A stretch of 64,000 nucleotides of DNA from contig OY751491.1 of the NCBI GenBank assembly GCA_963565915.1, positions 4,836,001 through 4,900,000 of the forward strand, given 5' to 3'. Origin of the DNA: Entoloma clypeatum. Taxonomy: Eukaryota; Basidiomycota; Agaricomycetes; Agaricales; Entolomataceae. Shown piece after piece: positions 1 to 11,760 of the stretch (positions are counted from its first letter, which is position 1; each line of letters begins with the position of its first letter). The translations under genes and the position numbers were made by a program. The notes under the pieces were generated by a model. The model was given only the letters and a program-made list of their open reading frames with translations. It did no database searches and had not been told where the DNA came from.

Positions 1-2625
1 TACTGTCCAGAGACTCTGTGATTCCTGTGCGACATATACTGGCTTAGGTGCTGTCCCAGGCGGCAAACTCTCGAGATACTGTAAGATGGGGTCCGAGATG
101 ACCACCGAACCGACAGGTAGGTTGTTTACAGTCTGTTCCATGATCATGAACAACGCCACTGGCAATTCATCTACTTTAACTATATCTTCTAGTTCATTTG
201 TTTGGGCAAACTTTTTCCAATATGACAACTGGCTGTCATCCATTGAATCTAGTAGGTTCAACACTCGAATATTCGCAGGTACTCTCTTCCTAGTCAATAG
301 CTTTCGCAATTCCTCTTGTACTACTTTATCTGCCCTCAATAAATCGCCCAATGCAATCGTGATCAGAGTCTCGAGCACTGCCGAGACCGTGACACTCTTC
401 AATTGTTCTTCAATAGGTGCCTTGCTGCAAAACGCTGGGCCCTTTCAATCAACGTCGGCAATGGTCTCATGGTCTGGTCTTTTATTTTTACCAAGGGGAA
501 CAAAAGCGACTTCTGGTACATCACAAAACAGCAAATCAACTGTTGGTCTAGTGACTTCTTCGCGGGTAAACGCTCGGTCACTATCTTTTTGGGTGACAGA
601 CCTTGTCTTGGCCAATGGCTTCGGCGTTAACTCAGGTTCTGGCTCATCATCATCGCCATCTACTTCCTCGACTTCTTCAATATCTTTTTCTATTTCATTT
701 TCTGTTTCACTATCTGGGTCTCGGTTTTCAGTCCGTTTCTCTGGCGATTTGGCACGATTCTTTTCAACCCTAGACCTTGATGGAATCTGCTTCGCCTTCC
801 TCAAATGTTCTAAAAACCCGATTCCTTCTTAGCATTCCCTGACCGGGTGACTACGAATTGACTGATGTCCTGCATTGCTTTAGTCATCGCAAGGAATGCT
901 TCCTGCATATCAGGCTTTCCTGAAGTACCCTCAGGCTCATTGCTGGGTAACTGTTGCTGGACTGGCATCATTCCCGGCATCGCGACTCAATTCTGCAACA
1001 CCGCGTTCTGGGGAACTGGGTTTGATATTCCAGACATAAAAGAATTCTGGACTGGGGTATAGTGCATGGGAACCGCCGGAGCAGTACCGTACAGTTGCAT
1101 ATACATATTGAAATTATTAATGCGCTAAGAGATTGTTCAATGCCACAATCTGTTGGTCGCGCTTGGCCATCCCTTCTTGCATCAACCGCAGATTCTCGTC
1201 TTGCTGATCGCGAGGCTTATTTGTAAACAGAGAGTAGTCTGAATTGTCCTGTATTTGCGCAAGGTTAAGTATGCCAGGAGCTTGCTCGTCTTCAAAATAT
1301 CCTTCATACAATTGCTTATTGGCCGACAATTTCTCTACCCGATCCTTCTGACTAATATTACTAGGCTCGCAAGGAATGTAGCCTCCGTCTGGCAAACGGA
1401 TCCCTTGTGGGGTGGCTTTGATTTTTCCTTGCACTAGATGTGTCTGAAGTTCGGTACACTCTCGAAGGAAATGGTGCGGCTTGTAGCAATAGTGACAACA
1501 TCTCGGAGGCGCCCCACCACTGGGTGCCGCTCGCGGTTCCTGTTTGTACTGTTGCTGAGAGCCTGCCTGCATCGCTTGAAGCGTTTTCATAATTCCTTGC
1601 GTAGATTTCTCGAAGCCTTCAACCCTATTGGTCAACAATGCCTGACTCTGTGCCACAGACTCAAGCATTTGTTCGATCTTTACCACCGATGACAGATTGG
1701 ACATAGGAATTGCGACATTGGAGGGAGCGGCTCGCGACGTATAATTATTGGAAGCGGTGAAACCGTTATGGTGCCTCGCCATTTTCTCGACAATTTCTAT
1801 CATGTCACTCAAGTCTACGAGATTATCCTGATGTCTTACCGCTGCTGCCGTGGCATTATTTGCTGTGGCTGCGGTGTCCATCATGGACAATCTCAACTTG
1901 ACCGCTTCTGCGAAGCCGTCATTTAAACAACTCAAGAACCTCCCCACGAGCTCACGATCGGAGATACAACCATTCGCACGAGTCAGTTTCTTAGCTTCGG
2001 CTTTGAAACTACATTTCAGGGACATAATTTCATCTAGATTGCCTAATCCAAGACAACTGTGCTCCTTGCAGATACTCGATAATCTGGCTAAGGTACCGTC
2101 GCGTCCGCTCGCTACCACTGGGTAGTTGTTTATTAACTCTTTCTTATACTCCTCCCATGTTCCTGTAGCATAGGAATTGAGGGTTGTCCATTCTTCTTCC
2201 GAGACACTATCTGCATAGCCTCCGATTAACTTTTTCTTTTCCATGGTATCGGTTATACCTGCGTGGTCAAAGCAGATTTCGACTTCATCAATAAATCTTA
2301 AAAGCTCAGAGGCCTTTTCTTTATCAAATCTCGGCGCTCCTCGTTCACTTCAACGCGGCATTCTCAAACCATTCCTTGGTGCAGTTGCTGCAACATTCTG
2401 TGTATTTGTAGCCATTGTATATGTCGACAATTGACTGTTAAGATTTTGATTTTGAGTTTCTATTGGTTGCACAATGGATACTGAATGCTCTCGCAATGCT
2501 AGTAGCCTTTCTGATTCAAGGTTTTCTAGTGTTCTCTTTTGAGTATGCTTTATGGGCTCTTCGAGAGGTCCTACTAGTTCTGCTCCTGCTTTCGATAGAC
2601 TATGGGTCACGCGCTCGTGAGCCAT
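1..2625 (-). pseudogene. Decayed gag-like polyprotein of a Ty3/gypsy element (element F), running off the left edge
   Basis: Seen: read on the minus strand, one reading path with several breaks runs from about 2625 to position 1. A stretch near 2340-2245 (GAPRF then ELLRFIDEVE) looks like the start of a fungal gag. The main open block is 2244-1117 (375 aa). It contains a Cys/His cluster, CCHYCYKPHHFLREC, resembling a zinc knuckle. Further blocks at 804-445 and 442-1 are acidic/basic and resemble the gag-protease connector found in mushroom gypsy polyproteins (DUF4100-like; family name from memory). In-frame stops occur near 2350, 985 and 442, and frame changes near 1117 and 830. The stop near 442 is TGA where related proteins would have Arg, consistent with CGA to TGA decay. 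Protease and RT would lie beyond the left edge. I am confident it is a retroelement remnant and less sure of the family. Confidence 0.75.
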
Positions 2626-2880
2626 TTCAATAGATTGTGAATTTGTTGCTTTTGAAGATGACGCTTTTAGAGATGTTGTCTTCAGGTTATGACCGCTCGC
2701 GAGACCTCTTTTATGAACTGGAGGCTTCCACGAGTTTGCTTTAACGTGTTTGCTGCTAGATGCAACAGTGGGTTTGCTTGTAGAGGACAGGGTTATCTCT
2801 CAAGCAAGAACTATAACTAAATTCCTTGAGAGGAACTGTATTGAGCCAACACTGAGTAAATTTGTTGTTTTAGAACCACC

Positions 2881-2897
2881 CCTCGCGGTGGGCTCCA
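2881..2897 (-). promoter_or_regulatory. Candidate primer-binding site of element F
   Basis: On the minus strand the sequence starts TGGAGCCCACCGCG. It begins with the TGG expected opposite a tRNA CCA end and follows a possible LTR end (TTTCA) by two bases. It lies just upstream of the gag-like reading frame. No tRNA could be matched by eye, so this is a positional inference. Confidence 0.35.
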
Positions 2898-2899
2898 GA

Positions 2900-3856
2900 T
2901 GAAACAAAGGAAGTGAGTCTGGGGATGAGCGCGAGCGATATCTCTATCACACACACAAACACCAAACACAACAACAAAGACCAAACAAGTCTCATGATGC
3001 ATACTTCTCAATCGATATAGTTCGGGGTGATGAGTGGGATCACTCAGGATGCGACTCTTCCAAACAACAATTGAATAACTTGTTTAGCGATGGCTCAATA
3101 AGTCTTGAACAAGACTTAGAGATAGATAATGAACCGAGGTTTGTGATTTCCGAACCAACAAGACTTCGCGAACACGATCTCGACCAAATACGAACACGAC
3201 AATGACCAATACGACCGATAGATAACATGATTTGACGATTGACAAGTTCTCAAACACACAAAACACAATTGCGACTGACTTCCGATGCAAACCAAACGAT
3301 CTCGAGGCTTCAATGATACTCGCGAACGACGACAGATGCACAAGACAAATGCTATCAATTCTGGGGCACAATCTAACCTAACCTATCTACGACAAAACTA
3401 CGAGATTTTATACATGAGCAGCAATAAATATAGAAAAAGGTTGCATGTGGTATTGATAAATGGTATCCAGTCAAATGACCTTCGCTAAAGTCGTTTCGAT
3501 GCACCCATGTGGTAGACAACGCCACAGGTACGCCCCTTTTCCACATCTGAACCTCTGCCGTACTGGAGAGGCCACTATTTCAATAGCTTGGTTTTGCGAT
3601 GTACCCGGGACGATGCCGACTAGTTACTGTGAGGTATCAACTGCATCAATTAAGGGTCGCCTCGGTAAGCCACCCATCAGATTCGATCTCTATCAAAGTT
3701 CACCATAAGGTCACATTGATCGCGACGTATCAAACCCGATCTCGGTCTGTATCATCCGATGTCATTTCAATATTCCCGATACAGATGATTTGGACGTGAA
3801 GCACGGCGCACATTGACCAAACCTCTCGCGAGAATGTCTCTGGTCAAGCCCCAACA
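2900..3856 (-). repeat. Candidate 5' LTR of element F
   Basis: This gene-free stretch lies upstream of the gag-like frame. On the minus strand it could start TGTTGGGGCTTGACC at 3856 and end TTTCA at 2900. It contains a TATA-like box (TATAAAATC, 3413-3405). The 3' LTR is outside the window, so the boundaries cannot be tested and are tentative. Positions 3857-4140 contain no recognised gene. Confidence 0.3.
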
Positions 3857-4159
3857 TATGGTAGACAGTGCTAGTGTCATTGATAACTCCAATATAACCC
3901 ATCTCCTTGTTTCACGCTTCGTCGCGAGAGGCACTCAATAGTCTTTTCTATCTTGCGAGACGATCTCATAGCTCTCGAGTATCATAGCTAAGCCCATAGT
4001 GGTGACCAGCACTATGTCCTACATTGCCAGGGTCGCTGGTCTCTCTCTAACGTCGCCACTAAGTCCTCAGAATCAAAGGTCATCTAGGACTCTCTATATC
4101 CCTTAGAGATAGTGTGAAAGGGTGCAAATGCGAAGATTTAGGCCTAGATGCATTGCAGC

Positions 4160-5450
4160 CCTATCAGTGTGTCCCCAGCCATTCCTGCATGTTTCCCGCC
4201 ATTTTTCCTATGTTTCGTGAATGGCGGGTGCTTACCTATATGGCCTCCGTGGCCCTCGTGTGAATGAAGGGAGGAGGCATTGACAGAGGGGGAGGACAGC
4301 CGGTCCCTCAGCTCTCGTCTGTGCTTGTCACTCATATCCTGTATGCCCCTCATGCATGCTCAAAACCCATGTCGCATATGCCACTTTGTGCACTGGTGCG
4401 TTCAGCCCGGGTCCCATGTCATTTCTGCGCTGTTCTTGTCTCTCCTGCAGTGTTTCTCATGTGTCTCCTGTGTCCCGCCGTTTCTCCCATGTTTCATCAG
4501 TAGTCTGGCACCACATAAATGGCAGGTGCTTACCTATACGGCCTCTGTGCCCCTCGTGTGAACAAAGGAAGGAGGCATTGATGCAGGGGGAGGGATGTAC
4601 GGAGGAGGAGAGAGTGGAGGGAGGTGATTGGGAGATGTGACGTGGCGAGGCTCTATTGAGAAATATTTGGCAAGTTCTGGGACAGTGGAACTTGCCGACC
4701 TCAGCAACATCCAAAAGTCGAAAAATATCCTAGGTCTATCTTGCCTCCCCCCATCTCCATCCACTCCCTCCTCCTCCCTCCCTTTCTCCCTCCCCCTCTG
4801 TCAATGCCTCTGCCCTTTGTTTACATGAGGGCCACTGAGGCCCCATATTGGTAAGCACCCACTGTTCACGTGGTGCCAGACCACTGACGAAACACAGAAA
4901 AAATGGCGGGGAACATGCAGGAATGGCTGGGGACACGCGAGCAACGGCAGGACATGCAAGACACATGAGCAAGGGCACGGGAGAGACAAGAATGGTGCAG
5001 AAATGACATGGGACATGGGATGCAAATGCAGGCCAAACGCACCAGTGCACGAAGCGGCATACAGGACGTGGGTTTTCAGCACGCACGAGGGGCGTACGGG
5101 ACGTGGGTGATGAGCAAGCATGAGAGCTGAGGGACATGGCAGGTGTGGGGGGCCCCGTATAGGTAAGCACACCACCATTCACGTCACATCAGACCACTGA
5201 TAAAACATGTGAGAAATGGCAGGGACATGCAAGAACACGCAGGAACGGTGGGAGGCGTGTGAACAACGGTGCGAAATGACACAGGATACACAAAAATGGT
5301 GGGACAACACACATGGACAAGAGCTAAGGGACATGAGAGGCAAGAGGCTGCATGTGGGGGCCACATTGGGCTGGACACGAGGGGCAGAGGTGATGAGAAA
5401 GACCTCACATGGGTGAGGGATGTACAGAGACATGGGGCATTTTTGTACAT
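4160..5450. repeat. Inverted and tandem array of about 300 bp units
   Basis: At least three diverged copies of one unit are visible. One is in plus orientation (about 4300-4600, with an extra partial copy at 4160-4300). Two are in minus orientation (about 4790-5160 and 5160-5450). Shared landmarks are GGTGCTTACCTATA, a TGGTCTGGCACCAC-like block and a CCTCGTGTGAA block. The plus and minus copies form a large inverted repeat around a spacer of about 190 bp (4605-4790) that is rich in pyrimidine runs. Several open frames cross the array on both strands, but they follow the repeat rather than any family I know. It could be a foldback-type element or a decayed satellite. No target duplication was found. 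Confidence 0.6.
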
Positions 5451-5825
5451 TTTCAGTGTAGCACAATATCTAATACATATTTTTACATGATAAGCAGCTG
5501 TGAGTATTTCTTAGGAATGAAAAAAAAACACCCCTGTGACATGCAAGAGTGTCAACCAACCTAGAGAAATATTGAGTACTACACCAGGCTATGAGACTAC
5601 AATACTATGGTGCTACCAGGTTCCAATACTACAATGCTATGGCAGCTATGGGTACTATGATGTTACAATGCTATCATGCTTTAGTGCTACATTGTTATGC
5701 CTGCCAGTGAGGTTGCTACAGAGTGCTATGGCTGCTATGGATGTGAGTGTGTTTGCTATGGATTGCTACCAGCCCTGGGACTACTTTGCTGATGCTGGAA
5801 CTCAACTAGCTTCTCACAACATTGT
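5450..5825. other. Low-complexity spacer
   Basis: No gene is seen. Positions 5570-5770 consist of irregular repeats of CTATG/CTACA words (for example ACTACAATGCTATGG), a simple-sequence tract that is probably replication-slippage derived. Confidence 0.5.
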
Positions 5826-6380
5826 GGGCACATGAAGTGTCGCACAGCATCAGAGAGGTCTTGATGTGATTCGGCCAGCATGGTAACCATAAGACGGTTA
5901 GGATCTATGTCGAATCCAATGATGGTAAGGGACTCTCCAAATACTTGCTTCTTGGATTTCTGTGGCATGCCCAGTTCGTCGAAAAGCTGCAGAAGCTTGA
6001 CCTGCTTGGTGGGCATGATGCTGTTGGTGCATAATGTGCCGTGTTGCAGGCAAGTTCCCATGAGAAAACATTGTCGACATAAGAAAAGAGGTCGACAAGA
6101 TGTTTGACAAAGACGGCAATCCAGAGGATGAGACTGAAGAATGTCATCCAAAGTCAACCAGCAGTGCGATTGCCAAAATTGTTGCATCAATTGATGTGAC
6201 AATTGCAGTTGATGGTGATCACCTGGCGGATTTGCCAAAGATAATGAACTGGGAGGCGACGATAGGCTTGCAAGACATAACACTTGAAGACTATGAGCTT
6301 TTCTCCAGGGTGATCTTGTCTAGCCTTTAAGATTGCCTTTTCAAGTTGGTGAAGGGTGTCAAGGTGTGTACGCACCTGTT
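5826..6380 (-). pseudogene. Reverse-transcriptase fragment (mushroom-type RT)
   Basis: On the minus strand, within 6283-5756, the frame reads MPTKQVKLLQLFDELGMPQ, then SKKQVFGESLTIIGFDIDPN, then RLMVTMLAES. This block order (Leu-Leu-x-Leu-(W/F)-Asp-Glu, then GFDIDPN, then a methionine-rich strand) is familiar from a very common Agaricomycete RT family. It lies downstream of the catalytic YVDD region, of which only a diverged DIRSHVDNVF-like trace (near 6100-6060) remains. Frames change at least twice upstream, no complete RT is present, and there are no flanking LTRs. It is a relic. Confidence 0.6.
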
Positions 6381-6479
6381 CTCATGGGATGAAGGAGTTT
6401 AGAGAAAACTTGCCAGCACTTTGGTCAACCACAAGACAAAATTTGTCTGAGTGTGGTTTAGGGACTCATTGCTGATGCA

Positions 6480-6860
6480 TTGTGGGGTGCAATTGGAGGG
6501 TGTTGGAGACGAGAGACAGCCGTTGGGGACAAGGGACAGCTGTTGAGGACAAGAGACCGCTGTTGGAGGTGAGTGGAGGGCATTGGGGGCAAGTTGCGGC
6601 CGTTGCCGGTGAGAGGCAGCAGTTGTGGGCGATAGCCAGCTGTTAGGTGTGAGGGGTGCGCAAGTGGAGGGTGTTGTGGGTGAGAGATGGTGGTTATGTG
6701 TGAGGGATGGCTGTTGGGGATGAGATGGCTGTTGGGCACAAAAGGCAGCTGTTGGGGGCGATAGGTGGCCATTGTGCGTCAGAGACGGTGGTTGGGCACG
6801 AGAAACAGCCGTTGGGCACGAGTGGCGGCTGTTGGGCACCAGGTGTGGCCATTGGGCAAT
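6480..6860. repeat. 20-bp minisatellite, copy 1
   Basis: About 18 diverged tandem copies of a 20-bp unit close to GCCGTTGGGCACGAGAGACA. The clearest units lie at 6760-6860. The long open frame on the minus strand here (repeated Pro/Thr/Asn/His motifs) arises because three units make 60 nt and avoid stops, so I do not call it a gene. The same unit occurs inverted near 21,280-21,594. Confidence 0.75.
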
Positions 6861-7009
6861 GGTCGAGTGAGGCAGAGTGGCCGTTGTCACCATGTCAGAG
6901 CGTGACATGTGACAGGTACTGCCACAGACCCATACCCATACCTGTGACTACTCCATATCTGTGATCCTCACAGATTACATGTACCCATGCCATTGCCTAT
7001 CTGGGTGTA

Positions 7010-8110
7010 ATACCGGGTGTAATACTGGGTGTGATTCTCCTTTCTTCATCGCTACTGTGATTAAAGGGGGATGGTAAGTCCCTCGTTCAAGCTCTCTGGA
7101 TAGTGTTCAAGGGTTCAGTCCAGTTCAGTTTTTTGACCAAAAAATTGATGAACTGGAGACTGGCAGTTCACCATTTTTTCTCAAAGTCTGAAAAGACTGG
7201 ACTGGACTGGTAAAGACTGGTTTAAACCAGTTTAAACTGGTAAAATTCTCAGCTATTTTTAAATATAAACCTACCAAAAGCCTGTTTTTTTCAATCAAAA
7301 ACTTGAAAATATACTCAATTTGTTATCAATAAGAAAACTATATACAAGAACATCTTTGCCCATAAAAGTACAGTTTTTGAATGAATATATGGTCAAAAAC
7401 TGGAACCAGTTCATATTTTTCAGACCCAAAACTAGAACTGTGGGTGAACCAGTCCAATTTTTTTCCATGTTTGGAGAAACTGGAGACTGGTTGAGCTCAA
7501 AATCAGTGAGACCTGAACTGCCAGTTCAGGTCTCTTCCAGTCCAGTCCAGTCTGGTTCAGGTTCATTTTCCAGTTCATAAGACTGAACCCTCAAACACTA
7601 TCTCTGGATGTTTTGTGGGTGTGGTGCCCAGGGATCCTGGAGAGTCACAGTTTAACGAGTGAAGAGAATGTAGATGTGGATGCATACTGCTTTCCATTTT
7701 CCACATTTGCGAGTACAGACATGGCGCACATGCTGTCCGTGTCGCAATTGTGTGACCTTCACCTTCTGAAGCGTGGTATAACCATGCAGTCCAGAGTACA
7801 CAGATGATGCCTGTGGAAACCATCATCACGCTGAATTAAGCAGATTTCACGGTGTATATTATGGTTCCAACAATTGAAACCACAATAGAAGCAGCTGCAA
7901 GATCCTTTCATCTAAGAACAATTTTAAGTCAGCATCAAATCTGAGATCATGCAATGATAAAAATGGGAACTCCCTGAGGCAACCACAAGGGTGCAATAGA
8001 TCAAGATCAATTGACAAAAAATGGTTCAAGGAACAGAAAGTTCCTGAGAATCGTGATGTCCGAATGTCAGCATATCAAGATATACTTGATTTGGTTTCTG
8101 AAACCATAAA
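7010..8110 (-). mobile_element. Internal fragment of the copia-G family, interrupted by a MITE
   Basis: Read in reverse complement, 8095-7601 and 7100-7012 align by eye with about 41,340-41,940 of the complete element G. Shared landmarks include the TCGATGTGCTGACATTCGG-like, CGCAAATGTGG and GATGAAGAAAGGAGAATCACAC stretches. The copy lacks LTRs and gag. It is older than element G: many CpG sites of G appear here as TpG or CpA. Confidence 0.75.
7101..7600. mobile_element. hAT-type MITE, 500 bp, with 8-bp target duplication
   Basis: The element is exactly 500 bp. Terminal inverted repeats are TAGTGTTCAAGGGTTCAGTC (left) and TAGTGTTTGAGGGTTCAGTC (right, reverse complement), 18 of 20 identical. 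TCTCTGGA is duplicated at 7093-7100 and 7601-7608. An 8-bp duplication plus TAGTGTT-type ends is typical of hAT elements. The paralogous sequence in element G (near 41,850) has the site once, giving a natural empty-site control. The interior repeats CAGTTCA and CCAGTCCAGT words near both ends, as hAT subterminal repeats do. There is no transposase, so it is non-autonomous. Confidence 0.92.
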
Positions 8111-8289
8111 CTCATCCTAAGGGCATTGATTAAATTGAATGCTGGTAACCATGAGAAAATCTTGCTTCTCAAGCAGGTGTCATCACCTCTGCTTTTAGAT
8201 ATACCTATATGTCAATGCTCAAAGCAAGTAAAAACTTGGAGCGACAGATAACCATATAGTGTTGGCCTTTGAAATGTTTGTGCTATTGA

Positions 8290-8985
8290 CAAGACATGTC
8301 ACAGCATGTGAAATGTAGACTTCAACTGCGAGCAAGCTCAGAAAGCTTTGTCATACATGTTGCAGAAGATTTGAAGTTGGACATGAATAGAGAACGGGTA
8401 ATGGTAATGGAGACGGCCAATGAGACCAAGGAGACAATGTTGGGCTGTGTGGAATGGTTAGAGATCAAAATCAATGGGATAAAGACGTATGTGCATGCAT
8501 ATGTGACTGCCAATGCCCCTTTCTGACTCTTACTTGGCCGTCCTTGGCAAAAGAGCATGAGGATGAAACATGTCAACAAAGGACAGCGCGTTATAGTCAA
8601 AGTTCACGACCCACAAGACAAAACAGGACAGCAAGCCCACATTGTCATCACACAGAACAGATTGCCAAGCCAACTCAACCTTGCATACTTCTGGTCCGAT
8701 CTCGATCAAACAAACATGTGGCAATATGATCAATCAATGCCCATAACCGGAAATACCGACTCTGATTTACTTCCGCTGGCACATTCTTCTCTTGGCGAGT
8801 TCTTGCTTGCATCATCATTTCGATATGACCCTGACCGATGTGTATTGGCTTACAAGACTGTCACACAGATCATAAACTTTCGCAGGCACAAAAGTGATCA
8901 CAAAAGTTCTCCTTTTGGGATGCACTTTTTCAATGCCAAAATTAAACTATTGCAATGCTTATTCTTTTTGCCAAAAATATGTTGA
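8290..8985 (+). pseudogene. Retroelement aspartic-protease fragment
   Basis: The frame runs from about 8296 to 8985 with one in-frame TGA at 8524-8526. Around that stop it reads YVTANAPF, stop, LLLGRPW, then a basic stretch. The LLLGRPW block matches the strand after the second flap in retroviral-type proteases of mushroom gypsy elements, where a LLGRPF/W motif is usual. The catalytic D-S/T-G triad should lie upstream but is not recognisable. No RT follows. It may belong to the same family as element F. Confidence 0.5.
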
Positions 8986-8989
8986 ACAA

Positions 8990-10350
8990 GTTCCGCTTCC
9001 ATTAGACATGCCATGTGTTCAACCCCATGACATACAAATAGTGTACAAATAAGTAGACTAGTATATAAGACTGTTCTTATTCTCTGTGCAATATAACACT
9101 CTTAACAAGCAACCCCCACCTGCAAACACCTCTCAAGGTTAGTAGTAGGATTCTCTCTCTATGGTAGATACACGATCCATAGCGTGTAGCATAGAGTACA
9201 CTAGGACTGCACGACAACCCATCCACTGTGATCACCTCCAGTGTTGATGTGATCGTATGCTGTTCCAACAAAATATTCCTTGTCTGTGAGAATTGTCATA
9301 ACCATGCAATTCATACATCCGACACATCCAATGACTCCGACGTTTTATCCGGTCCGACATCCGATGATCTTCATAATAGTACTTATTGACATCTCTACTA
9401 GTTAACATTCTAATTATGCTGACAAGTAGACATCTTGATGTTGATTTTGCATTTGCTCCTCTCCGTACTCCGATTGCTCCGATGAGTAACTCCGACATCC
9501 ACACCTTACCTATAGTAGTTACTGACCCACTTCTGGTTTACTATAAGTAGTATGAATTCTGTCGTAGTTCCTCAGTTCGAATATTATACGTCACTATACG
9601 TTGCCATACGTTCCACCAATCTATTCCTTTGCCTTTCGTCCTCATCCTCCTTCTCACGTCTCCACCTCCGCACATCCGCTCCGCACATCCGCTCCTCTCA
9701 CCCTCCGACATCTGCCAATCCGAAATCTAGGACCACATCAAAGAATGGGGCGCAACACATAAGTTGAAGCCAGGTCCTTTCTGCAAGACGTCGGACTTGT
9801 CGCATCCGTTCATCCGCTACTCCGCTCCGACTGCTCCGATGCATCCGATGTTTTCCAACATTGAAAAACACGCTACGTGACAAGAATAGCAAGCCTGAAA
9901 GAGTTTTTGAAGCCACTCAAGAAAACCCAACTTTTACAAAGAATTTGGTGAACAAAGAAGTAAAAATTTCGAAACAGCAAAGCTAGACACAAAAGGATTT
10001 TTTTCAGGACTTCATTCTCCATCAACTTTCTCTGAGAATGATCAATATTTGCATTGTCAAATTTTTTTGTTCCTCAAGTATCACAGTTGATGAGAAATGC
10101 CTTGACAAAGTCGATGTTTTGCCATGTGTTTCACATCTGTCAAACATTTTCATTCTTTGCCCCCAAAGTCCCCTCTACAAATTATTACTTCCCAAACCCT
10201 TTATCAATATCATTTGCAAAGGCTAAATTTGAATCCTGTGCTGTGTTATGTGCTACCATCTCTTTCATGATGCAACAAAGGTCTATAGATGCTACCAGAT
10301 GCTATAACGACGAGACTACAGCATTTTATATTGCACAGACTCTCATGCAT
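8990..10350. other. Gene-free stretch with a CCGAYAT-rich tract
   Basis: No supported gene. A promoter-like AGTATATAAGACTG lies at about 9059-9072, followed by a leader-like sequence, and resembles the LTR promoter of copia D at 10,561. Positions 9310-9850 contain many TCCGAC/TCCGAT/CATCCG words, a degenerate repeat. The rest is AT-rich with no recognised feature. Confidence 0.4.
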
Positions 10351-10352
10351 AG

Positions 10353-10767
10353 ATGTTTGTAGCACCACATAGCACATACCTACTGCTATGACAGACAAGG
10401 TAAGGGGGGGGGGTTGTCTATGGGCCTACCTCAGCTATATGAACTATAGAGGGCAATGTTGAAACTTTTCCATCACGTAGATTAGATTAGATTAGATTAC
10501 ATCACGTGACCTTTACACATCTTCAATTACATACTTATTTGGTTGGTACAAACAGTAGTACGGTATATAAGACCAGGAAACTGTTAATATCAACAAGTTG
10601 TCTCTTGACTCTTAACCAGCTCCATCGCTCTTATCAGCCTCAACCGCTCTCACCAGCCTCACCCTCCCAAACCATGTAAGTGGCTAGAACGGTTAAGTAG
10701 AGTACTTCCACACTGTAGCTGTGTTGCTCAGTACACCTGTGGCTAGCGCCCAGGTGGAACTTCAACA
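10353..10767 (+). repeat. 5' LTR of copia-type element D (start uncertain)
   Basis: The 3' boundary is set by the primer-binding site at 10,768, with the LTR ending in CAACA. It contains a TATA box (GTATATAAG, about 10,562-10,570) and a pyrimidine-rich leader. The 5' boundary is a guess, because no second LTR exists to compare. Four tandem AGATT units lie near 10,478-10,499. Confidence 0.45.
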
Positions 10768-10782
10768 GGTTATGGGCCCCGG
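10768..10782 (+). promoter_or_regulatory. Half-tRNA(iMet) primer-binding site of copia D
   Basis: GGTTATGGGCCCCGG is complementary to the anticodon stem-loop of initiator tRNA-Met (GGGCCCAUAACC), not to a tRNA 3' end. Drosophila copia and yeast Ty5 are known to prime from a cleaved 5' half of this tRNA. The identical 15-mer follows the 5' LTR of element G at 40,862, which supports the assignment. Confidence 0.8.
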
Positions 10783-11125
10783 ATAGCAGAGGGACTTGGG
10801 AACGCTGGCAACAGCAAGTACCTGCCCACTCTACCCTGGTTGACAGGAGAACCGATTGCAAGATCTGGGTTCTGAGTCATACTTCTTCACATATGAACCT
10901 GGGAACGTCATTACGACAAGTACCTGTCATGAAGCGTCCCTAAGGGGATTGACTTAGTACATGACATGTGGAAACATTGATTGTACCTCATACACTTCTG
11001 ACAAAAAGGGTTTTTCCCACAACCGCTATTCCTGAAGGGAATATGGTATGAGGAATCATTTATTTGTTTTCTCTAAAATCAAGAACATCACTGATTGGGA
11101 AAACTCCTTTTAGACTCATTAAAAA

Positions 11126-11760
11126 ATGTCTACCTCTCGCTCCGCCCTCGACTCCATCACCGTCTTCAATGGCATCGACTACCAGAGTTGGGCCGAGAAA
11201 ATGAAATTCTATCTCCTCCATCAAGGAGTCTGGCGCATCGTATCTGGCGACATTGAGCGCCCTGACATCGCCAACTTTACGGTCACGGTCTCCACCCCTG
11301 CCTCCAGTGGTCACCACTACCGTCGACCAACCCGCCTTCCACAAAGAAAGAAAGATTTGGATCAGGGACAACGACATGGCTCTGGGTTCCATCCACCTCA
11401 AAGTCTCCGAGGCAATCAGGAGGCACATCAAGGACGCCAAGTCCTCAAAAGACGCCTGGACATCATTGAAGGACACATATTCAAAGGTCTCCCCCGCCAC
11501 CATATTTGGCGATTTCAAAGCCGCAGCCTCTTTCAAACTATCTGGTTGGGACCCTGTGCCGGAAATCGAGCGCCTTGGGTCACTCTTCGCTCGCCTTAGC
11601 GACTCAAAATTTGTTGTGCCTGATCTGATGCAGGCTATGATCTTGGCAAGTGCCATTCCTGATGCCTGGTCGTCTCTCTCCACCGCCCTCTTTCAGGTCT
11701 ACGATGCTGATGACTTCACATGGCAGGCCGTCACCAACAGCATCATTTCAGAGTACAGGC
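11126..11760 (+). pseudogene. Copia-type gag of element D, frameshifted and truncated
   Basis: The frame starts at an ATG at 11,126 (ITVFNGIDYQSWAEKMKFYL) and must shift near 11,260-11,330 into a second frame. That frame reads MALGSIHLKVSEAIRRHI and then DAWTSLKDTYSKVS. This is the UBN2/DUF4219-type gag of Ty1/copia elements: a Y-x-x-W start, then an A-x-x-x-I-x-x-x-V helix and a AWxxL block. It lines up in order with the gag of element G. The frame joins sequence of gypsy A at about 11,755, so pol is missing. Confidence 0.75.

Noticed and set aside
86..832. Long plus-strand open frame with a Ser/Phe-rich product
   Set aside because: It is the complement of the minus-strand gag-like polyprotein of element F, which has family motifs. 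The Ser-rich product comes from reading an acidic Glu/Asp stretch backwards.
6399..6908. 169-codon minus-strand frame rich in Pro, Thr, Asn and His
   Set aside because: It is generated by the 20-bp minisatellite. Three units give a 20-residue repeat in any stop-free frame, and there is no ATG context or family match.
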